From: Schizophyllum amplum
Taxonomy: Eukaryota; Basidiomycota; Agaricomycetes; Agaricales; Schizophyllaceae
Assembly (NCBI GenBank): GCA_007026445.1
Contig: VDMD01000007.1
Coordinates: 620,001-684,000 of the forward strand
Direction of reading: 5' to 3'
Length of the DNA stretch: 64,000 nucleotides
Part shown: piece after piece, positions 9,225-20,844 of the stretch
Layout: each line of letters starts with the position of its first letter
Numbering within the stretch: position 1 is the stretch's first letter
The notes under the pieces: generated by a model
Database searches by the model: none
The model's input: the letters and a program-made list of their open reading frames with translations, nothing else
What the model was told of the DNA's origin: nothing
Translations under genes and position numbers: made by a program

Positions 9225-11840
9225 TCAATAGTGGTAGCGTCCCGTGCCGCGCGCGCGCCGCTCGCCCTGAGCGATCACCGCCATTGTCGGTTCCGCCCCT
9301 CCAAGGTATCCGAGCCTCATGATTGTGCACAGCCGGTGGAGTGACACTGGAGGGTAGGCGTAGGTGAGCTTGTCGATTACGTCGCTCTCGGCGTCGTATC
9401 CCTCGTCGTAGAGGAAGCTGCTGATGCCAGTCAGGTAGAGTAGCTCCTCGAAGAAGAGAAGGGGGTTGAGGGGCTCGACGCGATCGCCGATGATACCTCG
9501 AATCTCCTGCCCGACGCCCTCCTGCAGGTTGTTGGCTGCCACCCAGTCCAAGAGAAGCCGCAGGCCCGCCACAAAGCAGCGACGCGCCGCAACAATCTCC
9601 CCTCCCATGTCCATGATGAGGGCGCCGTGCTCTCCGCGGTGCTCTGGGTAGAGGTACGTGAAAGGCGCGGTCTGTCCCGATGCGAGACGAGGTAGGTCGA
9701 GGATCGCCGGGGGTACATGTACGTGAAGTGCGGCGGCGGGGGTGAGTGCCCAGCGGTTCTGGTCGTCGGCGTAGACAGCGGCGGGGTGAGTGATGGCGAT
9801 GGCGCTGAGTAGGTCCTCGCTGCCCTGAGTTGTCCCGACGGAGAGGAATAGGTTATCGATTGCAGGGCGGTCGCTGAACTGTTGCATCTCTGGTGAGCGC
9901 CGTAGGAGATCTTCGTTCTCCTTGTCGTACTCGACGATCTGATCGAGTCGTAGCAATCCTGCCTTGAACTCGCGCATGGCGCCCTGCAGCGCGCGGCGGC
10001 CGGCCATCGGGTGAGCGTACTGAAGCGACGGGCGAGAGCCAAGGAGGTCCACCGTGCACTCTTGCCCCCATTTGTCGAGCGCGGCGATGTTGCTCAGCTG
10101 ACGCGTCATGCGGTGAGCATAGGCTTCAGCCCTCAAGGGAACACTCACCTTCTCGTTCTCAGGCAGGGTGCTATTGGCAAACAGGACGGTGCCCCGATGC
10201 ACCGCGGACATGATACAATGCACGTGGCGGAGCCTGCTCGTGTCCTGTCGCGCCGCTTCGTCGCCATCAGCCAGTTTCTGAAGGTAGTCCAATGGGGATT
10301 CGAAGGTCGGCCAGTCAGAGCGGTCAGACCGCGCTCCTGGGGAGGCGGGGTGACCTGTAGCGCGCATGGTTAGATAGCGAATAAACACTTCAATGTCGCT
10401 CCGCGGAGCGAACTCACTACTTTTCGTGGCTCCAACCTCTCCCCAGTCCTGGTCTGAGCCGCCGCCCTCCACCATCAGCCAGTCTGTTGTTGACGCCGCC
10501 TGCGCCCTCGTGCCCGGTCGATCCTCCTCGTTACTCGAAATGGGGGTCGAGGCCGGTCCCGCGTCGCTGTCCGAGGAGTCAGTTGTGGTAACCGACTGGA
10601 GCGATGGCATCGAGGAGCGCGAAGAGACATGTCGTCGAATGGCTGACTCCTGGTCGCTGGGGTACTCCACGCCGCTGATCATCGCAGGGTCTTCTTCGCG
10701 CGTCGTGTCCTCCTGGCCTTGGCTCGGTGGCGATGCAGGACCTGACTGGCTTCGCGGATCGACGTACCTCCCAGGCAGCAAGTGCTTCGGCGAGAAATAA
10801 TCTACCGGTTCTCCCGGCCGGCGCTCCAGGTCGCGTTGCATGTTGTTGGTCTGGCCGATGGGGATCTTTTCAAACCAATCCAAGTTATCTAGGTCCGAGA
10901 TGTCAGCATACGACAGTCCCCCGCTGTAAGTAGATCCTGAATCATTCATACTTTCGTTATCGTCTACTGGAAACGCTTCCTGCGACTCCGGCGAGGGCGA
11001 GTCGTGGCTGCTGAGTCTTGATACGGGTGAGTCGTTGGAATGGGGTGCTGGCGAGTTGATCTTGTCACCCGCGAGACCGGTGGGGGAGACCAGCGCTGTG
11101 TCGCTCGACCAGGCGCGATGCCTGGCATCGGAGTCGGCGGCGAGCTGAGCCACGCTGGCTGGGCGTAAGGAGTCGGCATAGGCATCCTCGTCCCCGCTGG
11201 CGCTAGACGAGGAGGGATCGCTGGTGTCGGGTTCCGAGAGGCCGTCGAGGCGAAGCGCACTTGGCTTGGTCCCGGAGTCGAAGACGACAAGGGGGCCGGA
11301 CGAGGTAGGCGGGGGTCGTAGGATGGCGAACGCGGCCTCAAGGGCGTCCATTGGGGCAGCGAGGGCGTTGCGGCCGAGGATGCGCCGGACTCCCGACGCA
11401 GAGCGGGCGCGAAAGGGCTGGATGCGAAAGGGCTCAGCTCGAAAGGGCTGCGAGTACGAGGACTTCCCGGTTGTCTTGTCGAGCAGGGTCGGAAAGGGTG
11501 TACTGACCCTTCCGCCGCCGCCCTCCTTCGATGGCGATACCGCGACCGATGCGAGGTCCGAGGCGGGGTTGAGGAGCTGGCGCAGGAAGTACACGGCCTT
11601 GACATTGGGGTCGCCGTCGTCGTTGCTGCTGTCAGCGGCCTGAACAAACGGGTCACCCATGAGCTGATCCTTCCGAGCACCTCCTGTATCCTTCTCCGCA
11701 CTCGAACCACGATCCTGACCCTCGGCCGCGGAGGCGAGCGCCTGCAGACCCCCCGCCTGACCTCCTTCCGTCTCAGGTTCGGCTTCCTCGATTTCTCCTT
11801 CTTCACGGGTGGCAGCGGTTGACGTCTCGGGCGCATGCAT
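9225..11840 (-). CDS. Retroelement ORF2, unknown 871-residue protein
   Basis: A long intact frame between protease and pol. The first 480 residues are low-complexity and acidic/Ser/Pro-rich. The last 350 look globular, with helical segments such as FVAGLRLLLDWVAANNL, LLFFEELLYLTGISSFLYDE and LHRLCTIMRLGYL. The first codon lies at the Plavaka insertion point: its AT is the target-site duplication. Excision would place this ORF in phase behind the gag-protease frame, so ORF2 may be the natural C-terminal continuation of that polyprotein. However, the expected protease strand (of LLGRPW type) is not visible after the junction. I do not recognise the globular domain. Confidence 0.6.
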   Translation of the reverse strand: MHAPETSTAATREEGEIEEAEPETEGGQAGGLQALASAAEGQDRGSSAEKDTGGARKDQLMGDPFVQAADSSNDDGDPNVKAVYFLRQLLNPASDLASVAVSPSKEGGGGRVSTPFPTLLDKTTGKSSYSQPFRAEPFRIQPFRARSASGVRRILGRNALAAPMDALEAAFAILRPPPTSSGPLVVFDSGTKPSALRLDGLSEPDTSDPSSSSASGDEDAYADSLRPASVAQLAADSDARHRAWSSDTALVSPTGLAGDKINSPAPHSNDSPVSRLSSHDSPSPESQEAFPVDDNESMNDSGSTYSGGLSYADISDLDNLDWFEKIPIGQTNNMQRDLERRPGEPVDYFSPKHLLPGRYVDPRSQSGPASPPSQGQEDTTREEDPAMISGVEYPSDQESAIRRHVSSRSSMPSLQSVTTTDSSDSDAGPASTPISSNEEDRPGTRAQAASTTDWLMVEGGGSDQDWGEVGATKSSEFAPRSDIEVFIRYLTMRATGHPASPGARSDRSDWPTFESPLDYLQKLADGDEAARQDTSRLRHVHCIMSAVHRGTVLFANSTLPENEKVSVPLRAEAYAHRMTRQLSNIAALDKWGQECTVDLLGSRPSLQYAHPMAGRRALQGAMREFKAGLLRLDQIVEYDKENEDLLRRSPEMQQFSDRPAIDNLFLSVGTTQGSEDLLSAIAITHPAAVYADDQNRWALTPAAALHVHVPPAILDLPRLASGQTAPFTYLYPEHRGEHGALIMDMGGEIVAARRCFVAGLRLLLDWVAANNLQEGVGQEIRGIIGDRVEPLNPLLFFEELLYLTGISSFLYDEGYDAESDVIDKLTYAYPPVSLHRLCTIMRLGYLGGAEPTMAVIAQGERRARGTGRYHY

Positions 11841-13871
11841 CAGGAAACGTCAACGGTCTTACAAGACTTGTGGGTCTGGCCAACTTTTTCAAGACGGCTA
11901 AGACAGCCAGTTTTCCTGACTTAGACAAGTTGTACTACCTTATACTAGCTAGAATCTCTGGACTGATGATGTTCGGTTTAATTGCCGTATTTACGTTACA
12001 TGGGATGTAGTCAAACTGAAAGTGCAACTGCGAGAGCCGCGCTGTCACCGCACACCTGGCTCGCCACTCGCCATCGTCCGTGACGCGTGCAGGGCTTGAA
12101 GCAGCACAGCAGAGTGAAGGGCACTGCGCCCGAGCGCTCGCCGCGCAACCACGCCCACACGGGATAGCTAGGAGAAGGGGGGCGTGTCGTGAGGGCGCGC
12201 GGCGCGAGGAATGAGGGGAAAATCTAGCGCGGCAAGGAGCGCGAAGAGCAGCGCTTGCATGCTGCTTGTCGCGAAAACATTCCACTCATCGCCCGTCAGC
12301 ACTGTTCATGATCATAAGGCCATCGCGTAGGGCGTAGTGCATGTCCTCCCGCGCTGCCAAGCACCGCCGACCGCCATTGCGCGTATTCGAGCCGCCGCTG
12401 CGGTCGCCTTCCCACGCACTTGCCGATGACGCATGCGGCGGAGGGACATGCGTTGGGGACGCGCCTGACGCGCTATATCAATGCCTCAGCGGATGATCTG
12501 CACGCGCAGGCTGGTCGGCGAAGGGTATGCCGGCGACGGTGGGGACGTGCGGATGACGCAGCTGTAGCACGTAGAGACAGTCGACAATGTCGGGGATGGT
12601 CGCAGGTCGAAAGCAGTAGTAAGCGGGAGGAAGGGGGGCACGATGAGCTCGCCCGCGTCATCCTCCTCCGGCCTGAGAGCGCCATACACTGCGTCGCCTA
12701 CGTCCTCCGTTGCTGTGCAAGCGTGAGTGACGCAAAGCGCCGCCGACCGCCACCATCAACCGCTGTCCGAGCACGTCGCCTAGCGCCACTCCCAGGAGCC
12801 TGTACGCCCTATATGCGTTGCATGAAGGACGAGAGCGGGACGACGCGCCCCTCCGTCGAGTTGGCGTAGCTAATCGAGTGTGGGCGAGGGGCGCAGTGGG
12901 CGCGCGGCGCCCCGCCCCGCTCCCGCGCTATGTGCCGCAGTTGTGAATGCGCGAGGTGCGTCTAGGAGAATGGGCCCGCCGTACGCGTGATCTGCCCAGC
13001 CACCCATTCCTGCTCCTCCCTTGACCTATACCTCACCAGGCGTGGGTGGTAACGGCTAGGGGAGGGAGCGGGCGAGCCAGCACTGGAGGTGGAGGCGGGC
13101 GGGGCGAGGTGAAGGGGCGGGTCCGTGTAGGGGGTGCGTTGAGGGTACGAGTAGCGCGATAGTAGTGCGAGGAGCGCGATGGGGGCGCGAGAAGCGCAAT
13201 GGGGGCGCGAGAAGCGCGATGGGGGCGCGAGAAGCGCGATGGGGGCGCGGAGGGTGCCGTGGGCGCGCGCGAGGCGCGGAGGGGACGGGGGACGCAGGGG
13301 TGCAGAAGGCGTGTCAAGGTGAAGCGGCGGAGCTTGGCATGGGAGCGACTAGTCGGGGGCCCTGAATGTCGTGGAAAGCGGTAGAGCTCGTTAACGTCTA
13401 CGGTAATCGTGAGCTCGGCAGGTAGACGGACATCACACGTACGCACCTTAAGGAGGCAAGCGCAATATCCACATCGACATCCACGTACGCGACCGCGGAT
13501 AAGGGCCCAGAGTAAGATAGAGACACGAAGGGGGAGGAAGGTAGCCGAGTCTGCATGGAGGATCACCCCGCCTCGAGAGCGCTCAAGGTGCAGCCGACCT
13601 GGGGAAAGAAAAGGAGGGAGGGAGCTTATAAGGGCGAGAACGCACAGGGCAATAACAAATATTCGAAAACAATGACATGAGGCGCGACGCGTCGGGACGC
13701 GCTTCCTCGCTGAGCCTCATTCTGCTGTTATTCCCAACCCCTAGTATATGCAGAACCTCAGTGGTCACGATGGCTGCTCTGTCCGACTCGCGAGCTGCGA
13801 GGATCTTCCTAAATTCACGTATTGGTACATCTATTCTATTCAACGAGTGCGTAGGGAAAGGAATACAGCTA
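11841..13871. other. Plavaka left arm, no recognisable gene
   Basis: A 2.0-kb arm between the left inverted repeat and the transposase stop. It is strongly GC-rich and CpG-rich from about 12.0 to 13.6 kb, with short frames on both strands that look like composition artefacts. It contains the minisatellite at 13151-13250. I searched by eye for a TET/JBP dioxygenase, which accompanies some related KDZ elements, and saw none. Confidence 0.55.
13151..13250. repeat. 20-bp minisatellite, about five copies
   Basis: Four consecutive near-identical units, GAAGCGCGATGGGGGCGCGA and variants, lie at 13171-13190, 13191-13210, 13211-13230 and 13231-13250. A degenerate unit precedes them at 13151-13170 and decayed copies follow. 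The array lies in the GC-rich non-coding arm of the Plavaka transposon. Confidence 0.85.
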
Positions 13872-16800
13872 CTAAAAAGCTATCTCATGTGCATGATGGT
13901 CCGCAAATTTGTTAACGAAAAACGTCCGAAAACAGTCCAAAGTATACGTATGATGAAAGGCAAAAGGAAGGGGCTCCTCGTCGAACACGGGTAGTAGATG
14001 TGCGCATCGAATGAGAGTATTCAGATGGACTACGGTGCGCTCGCGTTTCCCGCTGCGCAATAGCGCCGCTTCAACAATCCACATGCCGGTCTCGGGGTCA
14101 GGTACATCGTACACAGGAGAGAACCACTCCACCAACGCGCAGGGAACCGAGCCACCATCACAGTCAAAGGAGAAGAGGAGTATTACGCGCAAGACGTACA
14201 GACCGCGCATACCTGTCTCCCCCTTATCCTTCACCGCGAAGACGGCGTCACGGCGGGGGCCCTCTTTGCGCCAGGAGGGAGTCGAGCGAATGTATTCTTT
14301 GCGCATGCCTTTGGTGCCTGAGACGTCGCTGGGGGCATAGAATTTGGCGGCAGCGGAATGGAAAACGTCCAGGTGGTGAGGCGCTGGTGGGAGATCCTCG
14401 AGCGATGCGTGGCTGCTGGTGCGCGTGGGGTGTAGCTGGTCGTAGAGAAAGCGGCGTATAAGAAGGGGGAGGTCGTTCTGATGGATGTGGACAGCGAGAT
14501 CGTCAGGAGAGCTAGGATAGCCAGGCTCTAGAATTAAGATTAGCATACTGCTCTTGCCATGAAACAGCGGTACACGTACGTGGTTGGCGTGGTAAGGACA
14601 CAGTGCCCTGGAATTGCGCGGCCTCGTCAACGGCACCCTCTTCGTCATCGTCCGTGTCGTCGCCGTCGTCTCCTCGCTCATCTTCGTCAAGATACCCTTT
14701 CCTACGCTTTGGCTCGAGCAGGCCGCTTGCCACGAAGCTGCTCCGTGCCGCATTGAGCTTATCTAGACGAGTGTTGGTCAAGAGCATCTGCCCTAGGGCC
14801 TTGTAGCGACTCGAGCGTCGCCAGGGCTTCTTGACGGCGGTGATGTGGCGGTTCTCCGTGATGGAGGTGCAGAGGCCGTTGGGTGCGCCAAAGTCCTCGA
14901 TCATCTCCCGATAGTGGACCATGGAGTGTTGACGAGGGAGGGAAAGGGTGTCGTGAACGCCGGCACGCCGAAAGACTTCGCGGTACTTGTGAAACCGAGT
15001 GAGTGCGTCGTCGAGCTCAATGAGACTACGCGTGTTCAGATCCGAGCGGCGCGCAATGTAAGTGAAGTCCAGGAATGCCGTTAAGCATCGCAGGACATCG
15101 CTTTCGACGTGCTCGCGGATTGCCGGGATGTAAACCTGTGAAGAATGTGAGCTACGTCAACCGTATTTGGACGTGCCGATACGTACCTTCATGAGAGCCT
15201 TTGAGTCATCGCCTGTCCATTGCTTGAACCGTCGCCCGTGCGGGAATCGCCGTAGTCCAGGAAAAGAAGGTGCTGCCGCAATCCTAAACGGATAGTGAGC
15301 AAACTGGTGGACAATTCGGTGTGAGACATCGTACTTGCGATCAATGTCGTCAAGGATCTCCTTGGCGCGCTTCGGGGTATGCTTGCGCCTTATATACTCG
15401 CAGACCCACTCGACGAGATGATCCTTGAACGTGCCCTTGATGAGTTGGTGTAGGAGATCCATAGATATCAGTTCGTGAATGTCCGCGCGAGGAAAGTCGT
15501 AAGTGAAGGGCTAGAAATAGAGATCGTGAGACAACAGCATAAAAGGAAGATGGAAGGACATACAACTATCCCGTCATTGATGCCGAACTCGCGCCAAAGG
15601 CAGTCGCTGTCGAGCAGCTTAATGAGCTCGTCTGTCAAAGTCTGGTCTCGATCGCCTGCATCTCCGCCATCCAGATCATCTGGCAATGCTGTGCACCTAA
15701 GAATGTGTCAATGCTGTTAAGCAGCCTGAGCAGCGCGGACACGGCACCGTCACTCACCTCGGACACCATCCTTGAACAATACCACTGAGCAGGACCTGCT
15801 CTGGATAGTCCGCTATGTAAGGTCCGAGGCCGTATATTGCGCGCCTCCAATGGCCGTCGCAGCAACGCACCACTTGAGGCCTGGTCATACCCTCCTTCAG
15901 CGGTTGAAGAACTGCGGAAAGCGAGCTGTGGAAGAGTTGCTGTCGAAAAAGTCGAAACTCCGCGTTGTTGTCGTATTTGCGATCCGCTAGGGAGATGTCA
16001 GTACAAGATTAGTGTGTAGCTTGCAGTGAAGGACCCCGTGGACTCACATTTCGGTATCGAGAGGAAGGCTATTGGCACAACTGCGTTGCGATGCGCGCGA
16101 CGTACACTGTTACGAACATTTCCGATAGACAAGTACACAGGCCAGTACTCATTGTTTCCTGTCGCAACCGAGACCGTCGTCTTGTCACTTCCGAGGATGA
16201 TAGGAACAAACATGGAGCCTCGAGTATCTGGATCGCTTGAGATAGTATCCTGCAGAAATGTATCAGCGTGCATATACTTGTAGGAGAAGAATGGCATACA
16301 CATTGACGCCAGGCCCAATTGCCGGAGAAGAAGTCGCGGAGGTGACGCTCGCCAGTGGCATCGTACTCGGTGTATGGCGTGAAGTCGAACTCGTCCTTGA
16401 AGTCTTCATTGCCGAGTATGTTCTTCACCACCTCGGCGGGGTCACGATACCAGATGGTGTGTGTTGCGCACTTCCACGTTGGCGCATCAGCTGGAACATC
16501 GCCAGGAAAAGCCGTCTCCATGCATTGCCAGGGAATATCGGCAAGTTGCGTGGCATCAATGGTTTCGTGGAGGTCCTGGTAGTGAACAAAAGGCGGCGCC
16601 GGTGCGTCTTGATCAGGATCGTACTCACAGTCATGAGAGCTTGCAAACTCGCTGACTGCTCGCTCAAGATCGGCCGACCAGAGGTCAAGGAGCTCGTTGA
16701 TATCCGGTTGAGACATCTCGACCTTCTGAAAGAGGAACTCGGCAAGGCTGAAGCGAGTCTTGTCACCATACGGTGCCCACTTGTGGTCTTCTGCATCTCC

Positions 16801-17369
16801 GGGACTCGCCGTTGTTGAACCAACTTGAGGAAGAGGATGCGCACCCTGAGGAAGGTCGTTACCCTGCTCGTCACATGGGATGGCTACAGAATATGAGCAT
16901 GGACTGGCAGCAGTTGGGAGCATAATGGCGCACCGTTCATAAATGGGTGGAAGTCTCTGTGAGGACCACGCTTCCAACGCTGCCTACACTCCTCCTCACT
17001 CTCGTCATCAACAAGCTGGTGCGCCTTCCGATATCCTCCTTCAACCCAGCCCGTACGCGCCTCGTTGTAGTCTTCCTCAGCCTCCGACTGCCCTACCAGT
17101 GGATGCACATCGGAATCTCCAAGGCCAAGATCCGCGAAAGCGACGTCGGCGAGATCATCAACACTTGAATGTGTGACACGGTTGGCATCCTCAGGTGCAG
17201 GCGATGCAGCTTGCGGCTGACGATGACGCTGGGGGTGACTGCGATGTAGGTGCTGCGTGAGACCAGAGCGATTTGGGAAGGTACGAGTGCAGCCGTCAAT
17301 GTGGCATGCTAGACGCGCAGAGGCGCTCTTCCGTGTACGAGCTCGAGAGCTTCCAGCTTTCCTGGGCAT
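13872..17369 (-). CDS. Plavaka transposase (multi-exon)
   Basis: About ten exons can be followed on the minus strand. The N-terminus carries a C2H2 finger (CHIDGCTRTFPNRSGLTQHL ending HRSH, about residues 22-46). Next come family blocks: FSLAEFLFQKVEMS ... LLDLW; ADIPWQCM; EFDFTPYTEYDATGERHLRD; a highly conserved stretch with VPIILGSDKTTVSVATG and LYLSIGN-like YLSIGNVRNSVRRAHRN; a middle domain (DLLHQLIKGTFKDHLVEW; FPHGRRFKQWTGDDSKALMK; EDFGAPNGLCTSITENRHI); and the characteristic end VNKFADHHAHEIAF. All blocks of the family seem present and no internal stop was needed, so it may be functional. Plavaka is a basidiomycete-specific DNA transposase class. The start was chosen at the Met before the C2H2 finger. 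Confidence 0.9.
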
Positions 17370-17522
17370 AATTCTTGTAGGGCAGTGTAGGCGTTGAAGG
17401 GGAAGGAGGACTTAGCCCAGATACAGGTCAGGGCGCCACAAAGCGTGTTCGGGCCGCCGGCAGACAAAAATCAATATCAATATTTCAAAAGCTGCTTCTT
17501 ATCTCGTACGACGACAACCGCC
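17370..17522. promoter_or_regulatory. Divergent promoter of the two Plavaka-element genes
   Basis: A 153-bp gap between the transposase start (-) and the partner-gene start (+). Such head-to-head spacing implies a shared bidirectional promoter. No clear TATA box was located. Confidence 0.45.
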
Positions 17523-20365
17523 ATGAGCAGCAGAGTTACACGCGCGAGTAACAAGACCAGCCATCCTGGGCGGCTCCTCGACCTAGTCCCTATAGACGGA
17601 CTCGACGATGAGCAACCACAAAAAGCCAAGCGGAAGAAGAAGAGCACACCTCGTAACGAAACGGAGCCCATAAATTTGGACGCCGTTGCAGCCGTTGAAG
17701 ACCGCGCAGCCCAGCGTAAGGCTGATCGTCGCAAGGACACCCAGCAGAGAGCTTTCAAGCCGACAGCCAAGGAGCCAGCCACCCTCCCAAACCCTGTGCG
17801 TACACAAGTTGATTGCTGCATAGCTCCTTTACTCAAACTTGAGCATAGACACAAAAAGGACGGGAGACCAACAGGTCCTCACCTTCAGGGCCTGTGTATG
17901 CATCACAGACCAGCTCCGACGCCGCGCAGGAGTATAGTCAGGTCGCGCAGGGGCGCAGCGAGGTTGCGCAGGAGCGCGGCGAATTCGACGCACAGAGGTT
18001 CCCGGAGCGTCCCGTCACGCGCGCACCAGCCCAAGATCGCCAGCGGCAAGAGTACGTTGTCCCTCGAGTTGGAACTAGGGACGTTGATGAGGTGGGCCCG
18101 TCCCTCAGAGAAGATGAAGGTGGCTATGCGCCGGCGGGTCTTGACCCAGCTGACGGCGAAGATGGGGAGAACCTTTTTGCGGGAGGATACGAAGGTGCGG
18201 AAGTGGAAGATGTCTCTGAGATGGGCAGCCGTGAGCTTGTGGTCGATCGAGCGACGGCGCCACCGTCCAGCGGAGATGAATATTTCGAGGACGATTATTA
18301 TGCCGCTGGGTATATTGACAACGACGGCGACGATTCCTCAGCTGACCCTGACTATGACGCGAATGAGGAAGAGGAGGGGCACGAGGAGGAGGATGAGGAG
18401 GTTGACGAGGAGGATGAAGGAGCAGAGGAGGGTGATGTGATCGCGCGCGCGCCAAAGAAAGGCAAGGTGAGAACAATGGCTCAAAATTTCTATATCCGTC
18501 CTTGATCTCTTCTCTCACGCACATTCCTGTAGGCGAAGGCAACTGCACCGCCCCGGGGCTCCATACGTGCACAGATCTCGCAGCGCCGTTTGCCCGCTTC
18601 CACCACCGTCATCCCAGCCTCAAAGCCGGGCCAGTTCACGTCTGCTGCAAAACGTAAGGTTCCTCACGAGCCGGGCGAGACTACAGAGTACAATGGGCAT
18701 AGCTTGGAGGAGGCGCGTGAAGGGTGCGTGGCTACGTTCTATACCGCCTACCTAAAACTGACCTTGCGTTACAGACCTAGGCCTGCTGCCAAGAAGACCC
18801 GGCGCACTTTCGAAGTCGGCCTTTCGCGGAACTGGAAGGAATTGCGCCCTCCCACCACACCAGGCGTAGCCCGCCAATCGAACAACAACGTCATGCAGCC
18901 CACACCTTCTCGGGCCCCGACAGGCTCTCTACCGCCCCGTCAACGCATTGCTGCAAGCGCCCACCTGCCCTCGCGCCCTTCGTCCTCACGCCCTACGTCA
19001 GCAATGTCCATGAACTCATCCAGCTGCCCGCCATCCAGCATGTCGAACCGCCCTGCGTCTTCCTTGTCCACTCACCGGCCTCCGTCTTCAATGTCCATCC
19101 GCTCCGAGACACGCCCCGACTCCCGGATGTCTAGCGCAAGTAGCCACTTCGACAGTATACCACCTGACGAGGTGCGCGATACGGAATATCGGGCCAGCAC
19201 GGCCAGCACAACTTCTGTAAAGAGCGCGTCTCGTTCTACTGCACAGGTATGTTGCTGGGTCATGAGTTGTATGTCATCTGATGCTATGCGAGCAGATGGG
19301 CATCAAGCTTGAGGCCGCCGAGTCCAGGCTACCCACACGCCCTCGAAAACGCCGAGGGGAATCCGCGACCCCCAAGTTCACAAATGCGAACCTTCCGGAC
19401 TGCTGCCGCGGGGACTCTCGATGGAAGAACACATTCATTCCTACGATCACGCTGCGTACGGGCACCATGACGGTGCCTTGGGACTTGACCGCCCGCGACG
19501 ATACGCTTGACTTCATCAGCAGCGTGTTTGAGCAAGTTTTCGGTCACGACACAGGCGAGGTCATCGACCACAAGTGTGCCGTGTATCTAGTCGTGCGTAG
19601 TCTCCGAATGTCACCGTCATTGATCTATTGACCTTCCTCAGACGGTTCAACGTCAAGTGGAGTACCGGGGCAAGTTTGGGGAGGTCGCACTCGACGTCCT
19701 CCAGGAGTTCTTTGAGACTACGAAGGATCCGGAGGCGCTCAGACAGAACCCTAGGGCGACGAAGCTCCTTTACCCCACTCAGGCTTCTCGGCAGCAGTAC
19801 GTCAAGCGCGCGCTCAATGGTCTTTGCTGCTTCTATGCACACCCAGACTACGATGACCCTTCGGTATGTTCTGTCCTCTCACGCGATCTCTTAGTCATCA
19901 TAGAAAACCAGGAATCGACCGGGATCTTTCGGTCCCACTTCGTCCTTGCCACCTTGGCACATCACTACAGGGCTACGGAGGGAGCTCTCGAGGAGGCTCT
20001 TCGTGCCGATCTAGACGTCGCCGCAAACGAAATGACACCACCGTCGGGTGCGCTCGCCTTGGCAGCAGTAGCGGTATGTCTTATTGCTTATACTGTACCA
20101 CATACTGACTGTCCCTTAGGTCGAGCGTGCTTTCCAGCACTACACGTCGGGTGAGCGCGCCAAGCAAGTCCAGGCCTTTTCCGAGGGGAAATGCCGCTCC
20201 GCCACCGAGGTGTACGCCGAGAAAATTGATCAGGTGGACTACGACACGTGGATGGAGATTATCGAGGGTGCGCGGGCTGTTGCAGATGGTGAGACGGGTG
20301 CCGAGGATGTGAAGGTCATCGCGGAGCAGGTCAACAATCAGCGTCTTCAACTGCGTGTCCGCTGA
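17523..20365 (+). CDS. Hypothetical partner gene of the Plavaka transposon
   Basis: A multi-exon gene (about eight exons). The N-terminal half is basic then very acidic and low-complexity (YDANEEEEGHEEEDEEVDEE), followed by Ser/Pro-rich linker. The C-terminal half is globular, with blocks FTNANLPDCCRGDSRWKNTF, IPTITLRTGTMTVPWDL, QVEYRGKFGEVALDVLQEFF, LATLAHHYRATEGALEEAL and ALAAVAVERAFQHYTSGERA. This resembles hypothetical agaricomycete proteins (DUF6532-like is my tentative memory) often found near transposons. Divergent placement 153 bp from the transposase, inside the same inverted repeats, suggests it is an element-encoded accessory protein. Function unknown. The start was taken at the Met of MSSRVTRASNKTS. 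Confidence 0.65.
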
Positions 20366-20842
20366 TCATTGCTTGCTTACCATGAAGGTAAGTACAGGCT
20401 GCTGGTTTAACACCACTGCGATACTGATGTCATCCGTCGCTCTAGCTTCAACAGCTTTGTGTGTCGTTGTGAGGTGGAGGTTGGTCTTTGAACGTCGCAG
20501 CCGAGGTAACGCTGTGCACGCCCTTCGCATGTGAATTGTGATTCGTATTGTTATGTAATATCTGCTTTGATATACTGCTAATGCAATATGCACGCGTCTA
20601 TCCTCACATTATCTGCTGCTATGTCTGATCTCCTGGGTATTGTTCCCTTGTGCCAGAAAAGGAAACTGGACCAGAATGAATACTTAATGTCTTATCCGCA
20701 TGCCTTAAAATCTTATCTTGCCTGCTTGATCTTAACTATCTTATCTTGTAGGCTGGAATAAGTAGGTCCCAACTTAAGCAAGTTGCCATCTTATTATCTT
20801 ATTGACTGCTGCCAGACACTTAAGACGAAAAAACGTTTCCTG
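20366..20842. other. Plavaka right arm
   Basis: About 480 bp from the partner-gene stop to the right inverted repeat. It is AT-richer than the rest, with repeated CTTATCTTG/TCTTAT words (about 20700-20805) that may serve as subterminal transposase-binding sites. No gene is seen. Confidence 0.5.
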
Positions 20843-20844
20843 AT

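Larger units (their letters stand above)
11841..20842. mobile_element. Plavaka-type DNA transposon, 9.0 kb, nested in the retrotransposon
   Basis: The ends are inverted copies of CAGGAAACGT (11841-11850 and 20833-20842), with looser similarity continuing inward (GTCTTA and TCTGGC words on both sides). An AT dinucleotide flanks each end (11839-11840, 20843-20844), fitting the 2-3-bp duplications of CACTA-like elements, to which Plavaka is usually related. Inside are a complete-looking Plavaka transposase (-) and a divergent hypothetical gene (+) separated by about 150 bp. The insertion cuts the gag-protease frame just after the protease DTG region. Exact end assignment rests on one copy. Confidence 0.8.

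Noticed and set aside
12420..12869. Plus-strand 149-residue frame in the Plavaka left arm
   Set aside because: Overlaps open frames on the other strand with similar composition and shows no motif; typical of GC-rich non-coding DNA.
13151..13250. CRISPR-like array
   Set aside because: Units are directly adjacent 20-mers without spacers, in a eukaryotic genome; it is a minisatellite.
13033..13566. Minus-strand 177-residue frame, very Arg/Pro/Ala-rich
   Set aside because: It spans the 20-bp minisatellite and GC-rich non-coding arm of the Plavaka element; composition alone explains the open frame.
11841..20842. TET/JBP-type dioxygenase gene as in some KDZ transposons
   Set aside because: No HxD ... 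H dioxygenase pattern or suitable ORF was found; only the transposase and the partner gene are present.
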